This document shows positions 1-8,415 of a stretch of 34,672 nt of DNA, piece after piece. Every line of letters starts with the position of its first letter. Within the stretch, counting starts at the first letter, position 1. Made by a program: the position numbers and the translations under genes. The stretch spans positions 1 to 34,672 of the forward strand of contig JAFGIH010000542.1 of NCBI GenBank assembly GCA_016929985.1. Direction: 5' to 3'. This DNA comes from Thermoleophilia bacterium. GTDB taxonomy: Bacteria; Actinomycetota; Thermoleophilia; RBG-16-64-13. A model generated the notes under the pieces. That model ran no database searches, was not told the origin of the DNA, and saw only the letters and a list, made by a program, of their open reading frames with translations.

Positions 1-1164
1 ATCACCTACCCACGGCCCAGCGACGAGATACGGGAGTTGGGATCCCAAGTGTTCGTGGTCATCAACGGCGCCATTCGGTCGGGTCCCGTTGCGTCACCCG
101 CGGTGGAAGCTGCGGTGAGGGGGCTGCACGACCAGGTGGCGCAATTTGTGGATGTGGCCGACGAGCAGGTCCGTCTCTACGGCGTCCCTCTCACCCACCA
201 GGGCCAGCGGATCGCGACTCTGGTGGGGGCTCTGTACACGGGATCTTATGCCCGCACTCGGTGGATCGCCTTCATAGCCTCGCTGGCTCTCACATCCGTA
301 CTTCTGGTTCTCGTGGGTTTCATGAGCAGATGGATGCTCAATGCGGCTTTTCGGCCCGTTTCGAAGATGACCGCCGATGCCGAGGCGTGGAGCGCCGCCG
401 ACCTTGACCGGCGGTTCGAGATGGGAGAGGCACACGATGAGGTCACCCGATTGGCGCATACCCTCGACGGCATGCTCGATCGCATAGCAGCCAGCCTGCG
501 GCGCGAACAGCGATTCTCGGCCGAAGTCTCGCATCAGCTGCGTACGCCGGTCGCCAAGATCAAGGCCGAAGCGGAACTCGCGCTGCGGCGGGATCGCGAT
601 CCTGAGTACTACCGGGAGGCGCTGACCTCGGTATCTCAAAGCGCCGACCAGATGGCGGCCACGGTGGAGACCCTTCTGGCCGCCGCCCAAGAGGAAGGCA
701 GCCTGGCCAAGGGCCGGGCGGATGCGCGACGGGTGCTGGAAGACGTGGCCAACTCCGTTGCGGTCTTGGCGGCGGAGCATTCCATCCAAGTGACGGTCGA
801 GCCCCCGTCGCGCGATCTGCGAGTGGGAGTGGCCAGGGATATCGCAGCCCAGATCGTCCAGCCGGTGGTGGAGAACGCCTGCCGCTTCGCTCATAGCAGG
901 GTGGTCTTGGCGGTTTCTCGCAACCGCAAGGAGATACGTTTCACCATAGAAGACGATGGTCCTGGCGTGACCGAAGAGGAGAAGGAAAGGATCTTCGAGC
1001 CGGGAGTGCGTGGGTCGGCGGCGAAGACCGGGCGCAACGCCTCCCGCGGAGCCGGACTGGGTCTCTCGCTGTCGCGAAGGCTGGCCCGGGCTGCTTCCGG
1101 AGATGTCGATGTCATACCAAGCCAGGCGGGCGCTAAGTTCGTGGTGCGTCTCCCTGGCGGTTGA
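1..1164 (+). CDS. Sensor histidine kinase, 5'-truncated by the window edge
   Basis: The reading frame is open from the first base, so the true start lies outside; a TTG at 37 is merely the first in-window start-like codon. In order, the protein shows the end of an extracytoplasmic sensor region, a membrane helix (about nt 262-340), a HAMP linker (about nt 340-500), a HisKA dimerisation helix with the phospho-acceptor His in SHQLRTP (codon 532-534), and a HATPase_c domain with an N-box-like VVENACRFA, a G1 box DDGPGV and a G2 box GAGLGLSLSRRLA. It should autophosphorylate and pass phosphate to a response regulator, presumably encoded just upstream. The order fits OmpR-class two-component kinases. 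The stop lies 24 nt from the convergent glgP stop. The signal sensed cannot be read from the sequence. Confidence 0.93.
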   Translation: MTYPRPSDEIRELGSQVFVVINGAIRSGPVASPAVEAAVRGLHDQVAQFVDVADEQVRLYGVPLTHQGQRIATLVGALYTGSYARTRWIAFIASLALTSVLLVLVGFMSRWMLNAAFRPVSKMTADAEAWSAADLDRRFEMGEAHDEVTRLAHTLDGMLDRIAASLRREQRFSAEVSHQLRTPVAKIKAEAELALRRDRDPEYYREALTSVSQSADQMAATVETLLAAAQEEGSLAKGRADARRVLEDVANSVAVLAAEHSIQVTVEPPSRDLRVGVARDIAAQIVQPVVENACRFAHSRVVLAVSRNRKEIRFTIEDDGPGVTEEEKERIFEPGVRGSAAKTGRNASRGAGLGLSLSRRLARAASGDVDVIPSQAGAKFVVRLPGG

Positions 1165-1188
1165 CGACCCGAAGCCGCAGCCTGTCTG

Positions 1189-3771
1189 TCACTCGTGCCA
1201 GAGGATGTGGTTGGCCTCCAGCGGCACGCGTACCGATCGGTGCCAGGGCACCACGCGGGCGGTGTAGTCGGCGGCCGGCCTAGTCGCAGGTATGACCGTT
1301 CGGAACCTGTAGGTGCCGGGCGGGAGTTCATTTCGTCCCAATGTGCCGGAGTCGGTGAGGCAAACATGGCGTTCGGGTGCGCCCTGGTCGAGGGGCTCGG
1401 CGTAGAGTTCCACCAGAACAGCGCTCAGGGGGACCTCACCCAGGCAGACCTCCACCGTGAAGGCATGTGCGTCTCCTTCGGGTGCGCGTGCGGTTTCGAC
1501 CTGATAGTCGACGAACCTTATGCCGTTCCAGCGCGCGTCGAGCACGGCAAGCCATCTCTCGATGTTGGTGGCCACTCCTCGGGGGGGCACTCCCGGCCCG
1601 GGTGGAGCGGTGCGTTCGTGATAGGCCGCGGCAGCCGGCAGGTAGTAACCGTCCAGATAGTCCTTCATCATGCGGTTGGTGGAGTATTCGGGCGCCAACC
1701 GGGCCATGCTCTCGCGTACACGCGCGATCCACCGGCGTGGGATCCCGCACTCGCCTCGGTCGTAGAAATCGGGGATGATCTCCTTCTCAAGCAGTTCATA
1801 GAGCTGAGCGGCCTCCACTGCATCCCAGGCCGGGTCGGAGTCGTGCTCGAGGCCGTCTCCCAAGGCCCATCCCACGTCAGGACTGTACGCCTCGGCCCAC
1901 CAGCCGTCGAGCTCCGAGAGATTGAGCCCGCCGTTGACGAGGATCTTCATGCCACTCGTCCCACTGGCTTCCCAAGGGCGGCGCGGCGTGTTGAGCCACA
2001 GGTCCACGCCGTGTACCAAGTCCTCGGCCACGCCCATGTCGTAGTCGACCAAGAAGATCACATGCGGTCGCTCTCCACACCGGCTGATGAACTCCGTCCA
2101 CTGCCGGATCATGGCTTTGCCGGCGCCATCGGCCGGGTGGGCCTTGCCGGACAGGACCAATTGAAGTTTGTGATCGTCGCCGCAGACCAAACGCTCGAGC
2201 CGTTGTGGATCGTGCAGGAGTAGGTTGGCCCGCTTATAGGTGGCAAAACGGCGGGCGAAGCCCAGAGTGAGGATGCCTGGGTCGCATAAGCAGCTGGGGT
2301 CGGTTCCAAGGCCCTCGAGACTCCCGGCAACGGGTCCCTGGGTCTCGACGTGACGGCGTGCCGCCTCTACCAACCTGCGCCGGTTGGAGTCACGGAATTC
2401 CCAGAGTTCCTCGTCGGTAAGAGCACGGATCGAATCACCAAGTCCCTCCAGATCGCCCAGCCAGCGGCCCTTGCCGCACGCTTTGGTCCAAAGCTCGTCG
2501 GCCTCTTCCGAGTCCCACGAGGGGACGTGCACCCCGTTGGTCACGTGACCCACGGGGACTTCAGGGCGAGGCCAGCGTGGATAGAGACGCTGGAACAAGC
2601 TGCGGCTTACCTCTCCATGCAGACGGCTGACGCCGTTCACGGCTCCACTGCCTCGGATGCCGAGGTAAGCCATGTTGAAGGGCTCGGCCGTCCTTTCGTT
2701 CACTCCACAGAAAACTGGACAGCGGCCCAAGGCGATGAGTCGCTCGAGCCCGACGCCGACCTCCTGCGCATACTCTGCCAGGTACTCGGATACCAGGTTG
2801 GGAGGGAAACGATCGAAGCCTGCCTCGACCGGAGTATGGGTGGTGAAGACGTTCCCCGCCCTTGTCGCCGTCAGCGCGACCTCGAAATCGACCCCGTGCT
2901 CCTGTTGGTAGCAGTGGGCCCGCTCCAGGACGGCGAGCGCCGCGTGGCCTTCGTTGAGGTGGCACACATCGGGGGAGATGCCGAGTTCGCGAAGCAGGCG
3001 CCACCCTCCGATACCCAAGACCATCTCTTGCTGCAGACGTATCTCGGGGCCTCCGCCGTACAGTTCGCTTGTGACGCCGCGGTCGGCAGGACTGTTCAGA
3101 AGGTCGTTGGAGTCGAGGAGGTACAGACTCACTCTTCCGGCGTGTACCAGCCAGGAGCGGAGGTTCACGTTGCGCCGCGGGAATCGCACGCTCACGGTGA
3201 CCCACTCGCCGTCGGCGTCCCGCAGGGGTGTGATGGGGAGTTGCCCTGGGTCGTTGTACGGGAAGAACTCGATCTGTTCACCGGCGGGGTTTAGGGCCTG
3301 TCGGAAATAGCCTTGCTGCCAAAGCAGACCGATACCCACGACGGGCACGCCCAGATCGCTTGCCGCCTTGAGAAAATCCCCGGCCAGTATCCCAAGACCG
3401 CCGCTATAGATGGGGAGCGCCTCACTCAGGCCGAATTCCATGCTGAAGTAGGCGATCGGCCCGAGTGGCACGCCCGCGTAGTCCCGCTCGAACCAGGTGG
3501 GGGCCTCGAGCGTCTCCCGTCTCGCGGCCACATGCCGGTCAAGCAGCGCAAGAAAGTGGGGATCGAGGGCCGCATCCTCCAATCTGGTCTGCGCGATAGT
3601 CTGAAGGATATGCCACGGGTTGTGCGTGGCCTCCCACAACTCCGGCGCCAATTCCTTCCACAGCGCGTCTGAGGAGTGGCTCCACGACCAGCGTATGTCG
3701 AGTGCCAGGTCGACCAGGCCGGCCAGAGCGGCGGGCACTGTGGGTAGCGAATACCGGGGTTGGGCGGTCAT
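1189..3771 (-). CDS. glgP: Alpha-glucan (glycogen) phosphorylase, GT35
   Basis: This 860-residue protein belongs to the short-type alpha-glucan phosphorylases, which begin with a DUF3417-like domain (LALDIRWSWSHSSDALW near the N-terminus). These enzymes release glucose-1-phosphate from alpha-1,4-glucans using PLP. The conserved YFSMEFGLSEALPIYSGGLGILAGD block, HLNEGHAAL, the THTPVEAGFDRF stretch and the PLP-lysine segment SGTSGMK followed by NGGLNLSELDGWW are all visible. An unassigned tail of roughly 130 residues follows the catalytic part. The ATG at 3771 is preceded by a strong AGGAGGTG ribosome site 5-6 nt upstream, which fixes the start. It lies 32 nt downstream of the hexapeptide acyltransferase gene on the same strand, and malQ is nearby, so cytosolic glycogen or maltodextrin turnover is likely. 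Confidence 0.95.
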   Translation of the reverse strand: MTAQPRYSLPTVPAALAGLVDLALDIRWSWSHSSDALWKELAPELWEATHNPWHILQTIAQTRLEDAALDPHFLALLDRHVAARRETLEAPTWFERDYAGVPLGPIAYFSMEFGLSEALPIYSGGLGILAGDFLKAASDLGVPVVGIGLLWQQGYFRQALNPAGEQIEFFPYNDPGQLPITPLRDADGEWVTVSVRFPRRNVNLRSWLVHAGRVSLYLLDSNDLLNSPADRGVTSELYGGGPEIRLQQEMVLGIGGWRLLRELGISPDVCHLNEGHAALAVLERAHCYQQEHGVDFEVALTATRAGNVFTTHTPVEAGFDRFPPNLVSEYLAEYAQEVGVGLERLIALGRCPVFCGVNERTAEPFNMAYLGIRGSGAVNGVSRLHGEVSRSLFQRLYPRWPRPEVPVGHVTNGVHVPSWDSEEADELWTKACGKGRWLGDLEGLGDSIRALTDEELWEFRDSNRRRLVEAARRHVETQGPVAGSLEGLGTDPSCLCDPGILTLGFARRFATYKRANLLLHDPQRLERLVCGDDHKLQLVLSGKAHPADGAGKAMIRQWTEFISRCGERPHVIFLVDYDMGVAEDLVHGVDLWLNTPRRPWEASGTSGMKILVNGGLNLSELDGWWAEAYSPDVGWALGDGLEHDSDPAWDAVEAAQLYELLEKEIIPDFYDRGECGIPRRWIARVRESMARLAPEYSTNRMMKDYLDGYYLPAAAAYHERTAPPGPGVPPRGVATNIERWLAVLDARWNGIRFVDYQVETARAPEGDAHAFTVEVCLGEVPLSAVLVELYAEPLDQGAPERHVCLTDSGTLGRNELPPGTYRFRTVIPATRPAADYTARVVPWHRSVRVPLEANHILWHE

Positions 3772-3803
3772 CGGGCACCTCCTGGAGGCTATCTGTCACA
3801 CGG

Positions 3804-4400
3804 TCAGCACCCGCGGAGCGGGTCGGGGTATTCGGTCCTGTTGATATAGCCCTCCGATCCGGCGTAGGAGATGACCCTGGCGGGAACGCCTCCCACCACC
3901 GCGCCGTCAGGAACGTCGCTGGTCACCACGGCGTTTGCTCCGATGGCGACATCGGAGCCGACTCGGACCGCTCCTACTATCTTCGCTCCTGGGCCCAGAT
4001 AGACGCGGTCTCCTATGACCGGCACCCCGGCATGCTTCCCCCGGTTGGCTTGGCCCAGCGTGACCCCATGAGATATGTTGCAGTCTCTGCCTATCCGGCA
4101 GTCTCCATGTACGACTATCCCCCCGAAGTGGCCTATGTAGAAACCAGGACCGATCTTTGTGAGTCGCGGGATGTAGATGCCGTACTTGATCGAGTAATGA
4201 CGCTTGATGAGTCCGGTCAAGGGGTATGCGATCTTGCCCGGCCATCCGAGACCGCCTGTCCATGCGGCCATGCGCAACCAGAAGGAGAAGGTGAAGCCCG
4301 GGCAGGTCAGAAGGTACGTCCAGAAAGCTCTGAAGCCGGTCTTGCCTGCGTACCTGTGCAGATCGGACGCGACCAACTGGCAGAGACCCCGAAATCCCAT
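3804..4400 (-). CDS. Serine O-acetyltransferase-like hexapeptide acyltransferase
   Basis: The protein has a short helical N-terminus and a C-terminal left-handed beta-helix of hexapeptide repeats (GPGFYIGHFGGIVVHGD, IGRDCNISHGVTLG, VIGDRVYLGPGAKIVG, IGANAVVTSDVPDGAVV, GVPARV). The His of the HFGGIVVHG segment and the NISHGVTLG segment match CysE/WcaB-type acetyl-CoA-dependent acyltransferases. At 198 residues it is shorter than E. coli CysE (273) and has the size of polysaccharide-locus serine-acetyltransferase-like proteins. I chose ATG 4400, with GGAG about 11 nt upstream, over an in-frame ATG at 4457 that has no ribosome site and abuts a possible -10 box. Whether the acceptor is serine or a sugar cannot be decided; proximity to the polysaccharide locus makes a sugar acceptor plausible. 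Confidence 0.8.
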   Translation of the reverse strand: MGFRGLCQLVASDLHRYAGKTGFRAFWTYLLTCPGFTFSFWLRMAAWTGGLGWPGKIAYPLTGLIKRHYSIKYGIYIPRLTKIGPGFYIGHFGGIVVHGDCRIGRDCNISHGVTLGQANRGKHAGVPVIGDRVYLGPGAKIVGAVRVGSDVAIGANAVVTSDVPDGAVVGGVPARVISYAGSEGYINRTEYPDPLRGC

Positions 4401-4460
4401 TCGTATCCCAGCTCCTGTCGAGATCGGCGGAAGGTCTGGAGAAGCTCGTTGAAGCATCTC

Positions 4461-4466
4461 ATACTA
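4461..4466 (-). promoter_or_regulatory. Possible -10 box for the acyltransferase-glgP pair
   Basis: On the minus strand the hexamer TAGTAT, preceded by TGC, sits about 60 nt upstream of the chosen acyltransferase ATG, in the short divergent gap facing malQ. No good -35 hexamer is visible, so this is only a candidate. If real, transcription would start around 4450-4455, at or just past the ATG at 4457, which supports the downstream start at 4400. Confidence 0.22.
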
Positions 4467-4524
4467 GCACCGTTCTTTGGGTGCACACGTCGGGCGCGAA
4501 GTCCGGTAACCTGCAGTCACGACC

Positions 4525-6570
4525 ATGCTATCCAAGAGCAGACATACAGGGGATATCGAGCCTCTACTCGGCCGGCTGGCGGCTCTCTACGGCGTGGATA
4601 TGGAGTATCGCGACAGCCGGGGGGTCCGGCGCCGGTCTCCCGTGGAGAGTGTCTGTGTGGCTCTGGAGGCGCTGGGAGCAGAGATCGACGCGAGTAGCAC
4701 GAATCTCACGAAGATTCAGCTGCAAGCAGCGATGGCGAGTCGGCAGGCCTCGCTCGATCGACGCGTTCTCGAGCCGGTGCTCGTCGCGTGGGACGGTGTG
4801 CTGGCTCCGACGATTCTCTCCACCCGGTTTGTCGCTCGAACGGGGCGGATGCGATGCGTTCTGCAGCTCGAAGGGGCGGATACGCAGCGGTACCAGGCCG
4901 ATGTCGATACGTTGGATGCGATGGCGACGGCTTTTGGGCATCTGCCTTTCGGCTATCACCGGCTTTTCGTGCAGACAGACGGCCATGTGGCCGAGGCGGC
5001 GGTGATCTCGGCCCCTCGCCGGTGTTGGGACCCCGGACCGACGGCCGCGCGACGCTGGGGAGTCTTCTCTCCTCTGTACTCCCTCAGATCCGACCGCGAT
5101 TGGGGCGCGGGCGACATAGGTGACTTGGAGGTCCTCCAGGAGGCGGTCGCGGAGGCAGGGGGTAGTGCAGTGGCCACGCTGCCCTTGCTTGCGGTGAGCC
5201 TGGATCGCGATTCGGACCCTGCCCCCTACCGACCCGTGAGCCGTCTCTTCTGGAACGAGCTCTATCTCGCCGTCGACCGGACAGCCGAATGGGAGAGTTG
5301 CGCGGAAGCGCGTGAGCTGTGGGACTCAGTCGAGATGCAGGCTGAGGTCGCGGCACTCAAGAAAGAGCCTTTGGTCGACTACCAAGGCGTAATGGCATGC
5401 AAGAAGCGGGTGCTGGCAAGACTGAGCCGGTGTTTCGCCCAGACAGCTGATCCGTCGCGTATGGCGGACTTCTCGGAATTCCTTCGCTTGAAGCCTGAGG
5501 TGGAGGAATACGCTCTCTCGCGCGCACGCGTCGAGACAGCGCCGTCGAAGGCTCTGGAGACGCGTGACTATCACCTTTACTGCCAATGGCAGATGGAAGA
5601 ACAACTGGGCGGCCTGTCTAGTCGGGTCTCGCCCGGTCTTTTCCTGGACCTGCCCGTGGGAGTGCACCCTGATGGCTACGATACCTGGCGGTGGCCCCAT
5701 CTCTTCGCGGCGGGAGTATCGATCGGAGCTCCTCCGGACGCCTTCTTCGCTGGTGGTCAAGACTGGAATTGTCCGCCACTCCACCCTGAGAACTGCCGCG
5801 CGCAGGGGCACCAGTATCTCGCCCAGTGTCTGCGCCACCAGATGCGTCACGCGCGCTATCTTCGGGTGGACCATGTCATGGGCCTCCACCGGTTGTTCTG
5901 GATCCCCGAAGGGGCCGAGGCGGCCGAAGGCGTGTACGTGTCGTATCCCGCCGAAGAACAGTACGCGGTCTTGTGCCTTGAGTCCCACCGCAACCAGACA
6001 GTGGTTGTTGGAGAGGATCTTGGGACGGTCCCATCGGGGGTCCGGTCGAGCATGAGACGTCACGGTGTGCTTAGAACATGGGTCCTTCAGGCGGCTTTGC
6101 AGCCACGTGCCGCGCAACCCTTGGCCGAGGCTCCCGCGCACGCGGTGGCCGGTCTGGGCACGCACGATATGTTTCCCTTCGTCGGCTTCCTCCGGGGCGA
6201 CGACATAGCCGCACGGATGGAGACGGGGCAGATCGACCAGAAGAACGCGCGCCGGGAGATGGCGGCCCGCGCCGGGTTGGTGACGAGACTGGCCGCCGTT
6301 CTATCGGACCCTCAGCGGGTCGGTGACGACCGGCGGGACACCGAAGAAGTCCGTCTCTTGCGGGGAGCTGTCTCATTTCTTCTAGCCGGCTCCGCTGCGC
6401 TGGTCATCGTCGGTCTGGATGACCTGCTGCTTGAGACGAAACCCCAGAACATACCGGGCACGGGTCCCGAGATGGGCAACTGGCGGCGCAAGCATGCGGG
6501 GTCGATGGAGATCGTACGGAGGGCGATCGCGGAGTTCCTCGGGGAGGCGTCCGGCGCCTCGTCGTCTTGA
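4525..6570 (+). CDS. malQ: 4-alpha-glucanotransferase (amylomaltase), GH77
   Basis: This 681-residue enzyme has the size of E. coli-type MalQ, with an N-terminal extension of roughly 170 residues before the GH77 barrel. It disproportionates maltodextrins by transferring alpha-1,4-glucan segments. The barrel begins with RRWGVFSPLYSLRSDRDWG and GDIGDL. It contains the substrate loop around DGYDTWRWPH, GAPPDAFF and GGQDWNCPP, the nucleophile Asp449 in RVDHVMGLHRLFW, the acid/base Glu497 in GEDLGTVP, and the third catalytic Asp in GTHDMFPF. No key residue is missing. The ATG at 4525 has only a weak ribosome site. It is divergent from the acyltransferase-glgP pair, and phosphorylase plus amylomaltase is a common pairing for storage-glucan breakdown. 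Confidence 0.95.
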   Translation: MLSKSRHTGDIEPLLGRLAALYGVDMEYRDSRGVRRRSPVESVCVALEALGAEIDASSTNLTKIQLQAAMASRQASLDRRVLEPVLVAWDGVLAPTILSTRFVARTGRMRCVLQLEGADTQRYQADVDTLDAMATAFGHLPFGYHRLFVQTDGHVAEAAVISAPRRCWDPGPTAARRWGVFSPLYSLRSDRDWGAGDIGDLEVLQEAVAEAGGSAVATLPLLAVSLDRDSDPAPYRPVSRLFWNELYLAVDRTAEWESCAEARELWDSVEMQAEVAALKKEPLVDYQGVMACKKRVLARLSRCFAQTADPSRMADFSEFLRLKPEVEEYALSRARVETAPSKALETRDYHLYCQWQMEEQLGGLSSRVSPGLFLDLPVGVHPDGYDTWRWPHLFAAGVSIGAPPDAFFAGGQDWNCPPLHPENCRAQGHQYLAQCLRHQMRHARYLRVDHVMGLHRLFWIPEGAEAAEGVYVSYPAEEQYAVLCLESHRNQTVVVGEDLGTVPSGVRSSMRRHGVLRTWVLQAALQPRAAQPLAEAPAHAVAGLGTHDMFPFVGFLRGDDIAARMETGQIDQKNARREMAARAGLVTRLAAVLSDPQRVGDDRRDTEEVRLLRGAVSFLLAGSAALVIVGLDDLLLETKPQNIPGTGPEMGNWRRKHAGSMEIVRRAIAEFLGEASGASSS

Positions 6571-6588
6571 TGATGGTTGGTGCTGCAT

Positions 6589-6615
6589 GCCATCACGGCG
6601 AGTAGCCGTGATGGC
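6589..6615. terminator. Hairpin between convergent malQ and kinase genes
   Basis: A perfect 11-bp inverted repeat (GCCATCACGGC / GCCGTGATGGC) with a 5-nt loop occupies the 55-bp gap between the ends of malQ (plus) and the BY-kinase-like gene (minus). The position suits a bidirectional terminator, but neither side has a clear T-tract, so intrinsic termination is uncertain. Confidence 0.5.
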
Positions 6616-6625
6616 GGCGAGTCCA

Positions 6626-8224
6626 TCAGAGTGGTTCCTCGTCGTATTCTTCGGTGGGGGCATGCAAGTAACGGGCGGCGTCAGGCTGCGGCTTCTCCGT
6701 GCAGGTCACGATTCCCAGTACCGGGATCTCCGCCTGCCGGAGAAGCTCCCTCGCATTGAGTGCTTCAGGAGCGGTCTCCTTCCCCAATGCACCTGCAAGA
6801 ACCACCGCATCGACGGTCAGCGCCACGGTCAGTGCGTCCGCCGCCGACAGCGGCGGCCCATCCAGGATTACATAGTCGGAGAAGCCCTGCAGCTCATCGA
6901 GTACCTCGCCCAGAGGCCCGGACTCAAGGACGTCCGAGGCGTTGTAGGGTAGGGGACCGCTGGTGATGCATGGGAATCTGGAGATCACAGTTCTCCCATC
7001 TTGTGATTCCGCGGCGGGGAGCATGCCGGGATCGACGAAGGGCGCGAGCTCGACCACCTGGATCTTCGAAGACCAAGGGATGTCCTTCTCTTTGAGCACA
7101 TCGCCCAAGCCGCGGTCGTTGTGCAATTCCAGGTATTTGTGGATAGCCGGGGCGTGCAGATCGGCGTCGACAAGGATGACCCTGTCGCCCGAGAGTGCCA
7201 TGCCGAGCGCCAGGTTGGCGGCGAGCATGCTCTTCGCCTCTCCCGGCGACGCGCTCGTGATGAGCACGCTCCTTCTGCTTTCCCCAAACCCCAGGACCTT
7301 GAGGTTGGCTCGAAGCATCCGTATGGATTCAAGCAAGGCTTCATTGCCCTGTCTGAAGCCTATGGCTGCGCCGGTGGCCGGCAGGGCCTTTCCTTTCTTG
7401 CGCATGCCGAGAGGCACGGAAGCGATCACCGGAAAGTCCATGACCGCCCGCAGAGCCGACTGATCCTTGAGGATAGGATCCCGGCGTTCAAGAATCCAAG
7501 TCACCAACAGGCCCAATAGCAGCCCTCCGGCCAAGCCGATCAGCAGGCTGGTCCAAGGTCGCGGCGAGTATGGGGACGATGGGGCTACGGCTTTCTCCAA
7601 GATCTGGTAGTCCGCGATCTCCATCGCAAGCGATAACGCGAGATCGTCATGTTGTTGCTTCAGCGCGGTACCGAGTCCGGTTTCCTCCTCCTCGGGAGTG
7701 AGCGATGCTATGCGGGACTCGATGAAGTGGGACGCGTTGGTGAGCAGTGTCTCGATGCTCTCTCGTCTCTGAGCCACGAACTCAGCTGCGAAGGCGTTGG
7801 CGATCTCTGCTGCTCTGACGGGATCGGATTCGGCGGCGTCTATCTGGATCACGTCGAGTTGAGGTTGGGGCTTGATGGTCACGAGTTCACGCAAAGAGTC
7901 GACACTTGCCGAGCTCCCCAGAACCGTGCCGACGCGGCTCACAAACTCCGATGTCCGTAGCGTCAATGCGTCGCTCGAAACATTGTGCAGCAGCTCGGCG
8001 CTTCCCGAGGAGGTCAGCGCCTGCGACGCCAGGTGGGCTTCGCGGCTCGAGTAGACTACCTGAGCGGTCGCCTTGTACCGGGACTCGACGAGGAAAGAGA
8101 CTGCGAGGGCAACAACACCTATCACAAGCATCGTGAGTACGATGACCCACCAGCGTTCGCGGAGGGCGCGCGAGAACCGTGTCTGCCAGGGCGTCTTATC
8201 ACGATGGTCGGTAGTCGAGTTCAT
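6626..8224 (-). CDS. Wzz/BY-kinase-like protein with altered Walker A motif
   Basis: The 532-residue protein has a Wzz-like chain-length domain flanked by two membrane helices (WWVIVLTMLVIGVVALAVSF near the N-terminus and SLLIGLAGGLLLGLLVTWIL mid-protein), then a cytoplasmic P-loop kinase domain. The BY-kinase family consensus is PGEGK[ST] for Walker A; here it reads PGEAKSM, with Ala at residue 330 before Lys331. Walker A' is VILVDADLHAP, with His where Arg is usual. Walker B is YVILDGPP. The C-terminus has only scattered tyrosines (ARYLHAP, EEYDEEPL), not a cluster. It may be a weak kinase or pseudokinase regulator of polysaccharide length and export. The start is ATG 8224: the only upstream start-like codon in frame, TTG 8314, lies inside a terminator-like hairpin. 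It is a paralogue of the protein at 10697-12337. Confidence 0.88.
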   Translation of the reverse strand: MNSTTDHRDKTPWQTRFSRALRERWWVIVLTMLVIGVVALAVSFLVESRYKATAQVVYSSREAHLASQALTSSGSAELLHNVSSDALTLRTSEFVSRVGTVLGSSASVDSLRELVTIKPQPQLDVIQIDAAESDPVRAAEIANAFAAEFVAQRRESIETLLTNASHFIESRIASLTPEEEETGLGTALKQQHDDLALSLAMEIADYQILEKAVAPSSPYSPRPWTSLLIGLAGGLLLGLLVTWILERRDPILKDQSALRAVMDFPVIASVPLGMRKKGKALPATGAAIGFRQGNEALLESIRMLRANLKVLGFGESRRSVLITSASPGEAKSMLAANLALGMALSGDRVILVDADLHAPAIHKYLELHNDRGLGDVLKEKDIPWSSKIQVVELAPFVDPGMLPAAESQDGRTVISRFPCITSGPLPYNASDVLESGPLGEVLDELQGFSDYVILDGPPLSAADALTVALTVDAVVLAGALGKETAPEALNARELLRQAEIPVLGIVTCTEKPQPDAARYLHAPTEEYDEEPL

Positions 8225-8310
8225 GCCAGTGAGCTCTTCAGTCGCAGTCGCATAGTAGAGATTATCGGCTGAAGGCTCGATGTCTGTAGTGTCCGAAATG
8301 GGTAGCGCAC

Positions 8311-8352
8311 CCAAAGACTGAGGCCCGGGTATCTCCGGGCCTCAGTCTTTGG
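8311..8352. terminator. Perfect 18-bp terminator-like hairpin
   Basis: The arms CCAAAGACTGAGGCCCGG (8311-8328) and CCGGGCCTCAGTCTTTGG (8335-8352) are exact reverse complements around a 6-nt loop. It has the shape of a bidirectional intrinsic terminator, with a GC-rich core, AAAG on one side and CTTT on the other. It lies just past the beta-helix gene on the minus strand and before the kinase start at 8224, so it probably ends or attenuates beta-helix transcripts before the kinase. A second, weaker hairpin (CCGACG / CGTCGG) sits at 8356-8378. Together they account for most of the 191-bp gap. Confidence 0.8.
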
Positions 8353-8415
8353 AATCCGACGGGTGTATCGAACGTCGGCATCATGTCCCCGCACGGCGGT
8401 TGGCCGATGTTGGGT

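Noticed and set aside
2350..3294. A 314-residue plus-strand frame inside glgP
   Set aside because: It is antisense to the catalytic region of glgP and shows no recognisable domain.
3702..4697. A 331-residue plus-strand frame over the glgP/acyltransferase/malQ boundary
   Set aside because: It overlaps three recognised genes and has no family features or ribosome site.
8225..8314. TTG 8314 as the start of the altered Wzz-kinase
   Set aside because: It lies within the 18-bp hairpin and has no ribosome site; ATG 8224 gives a normal Wzz N-terminus.
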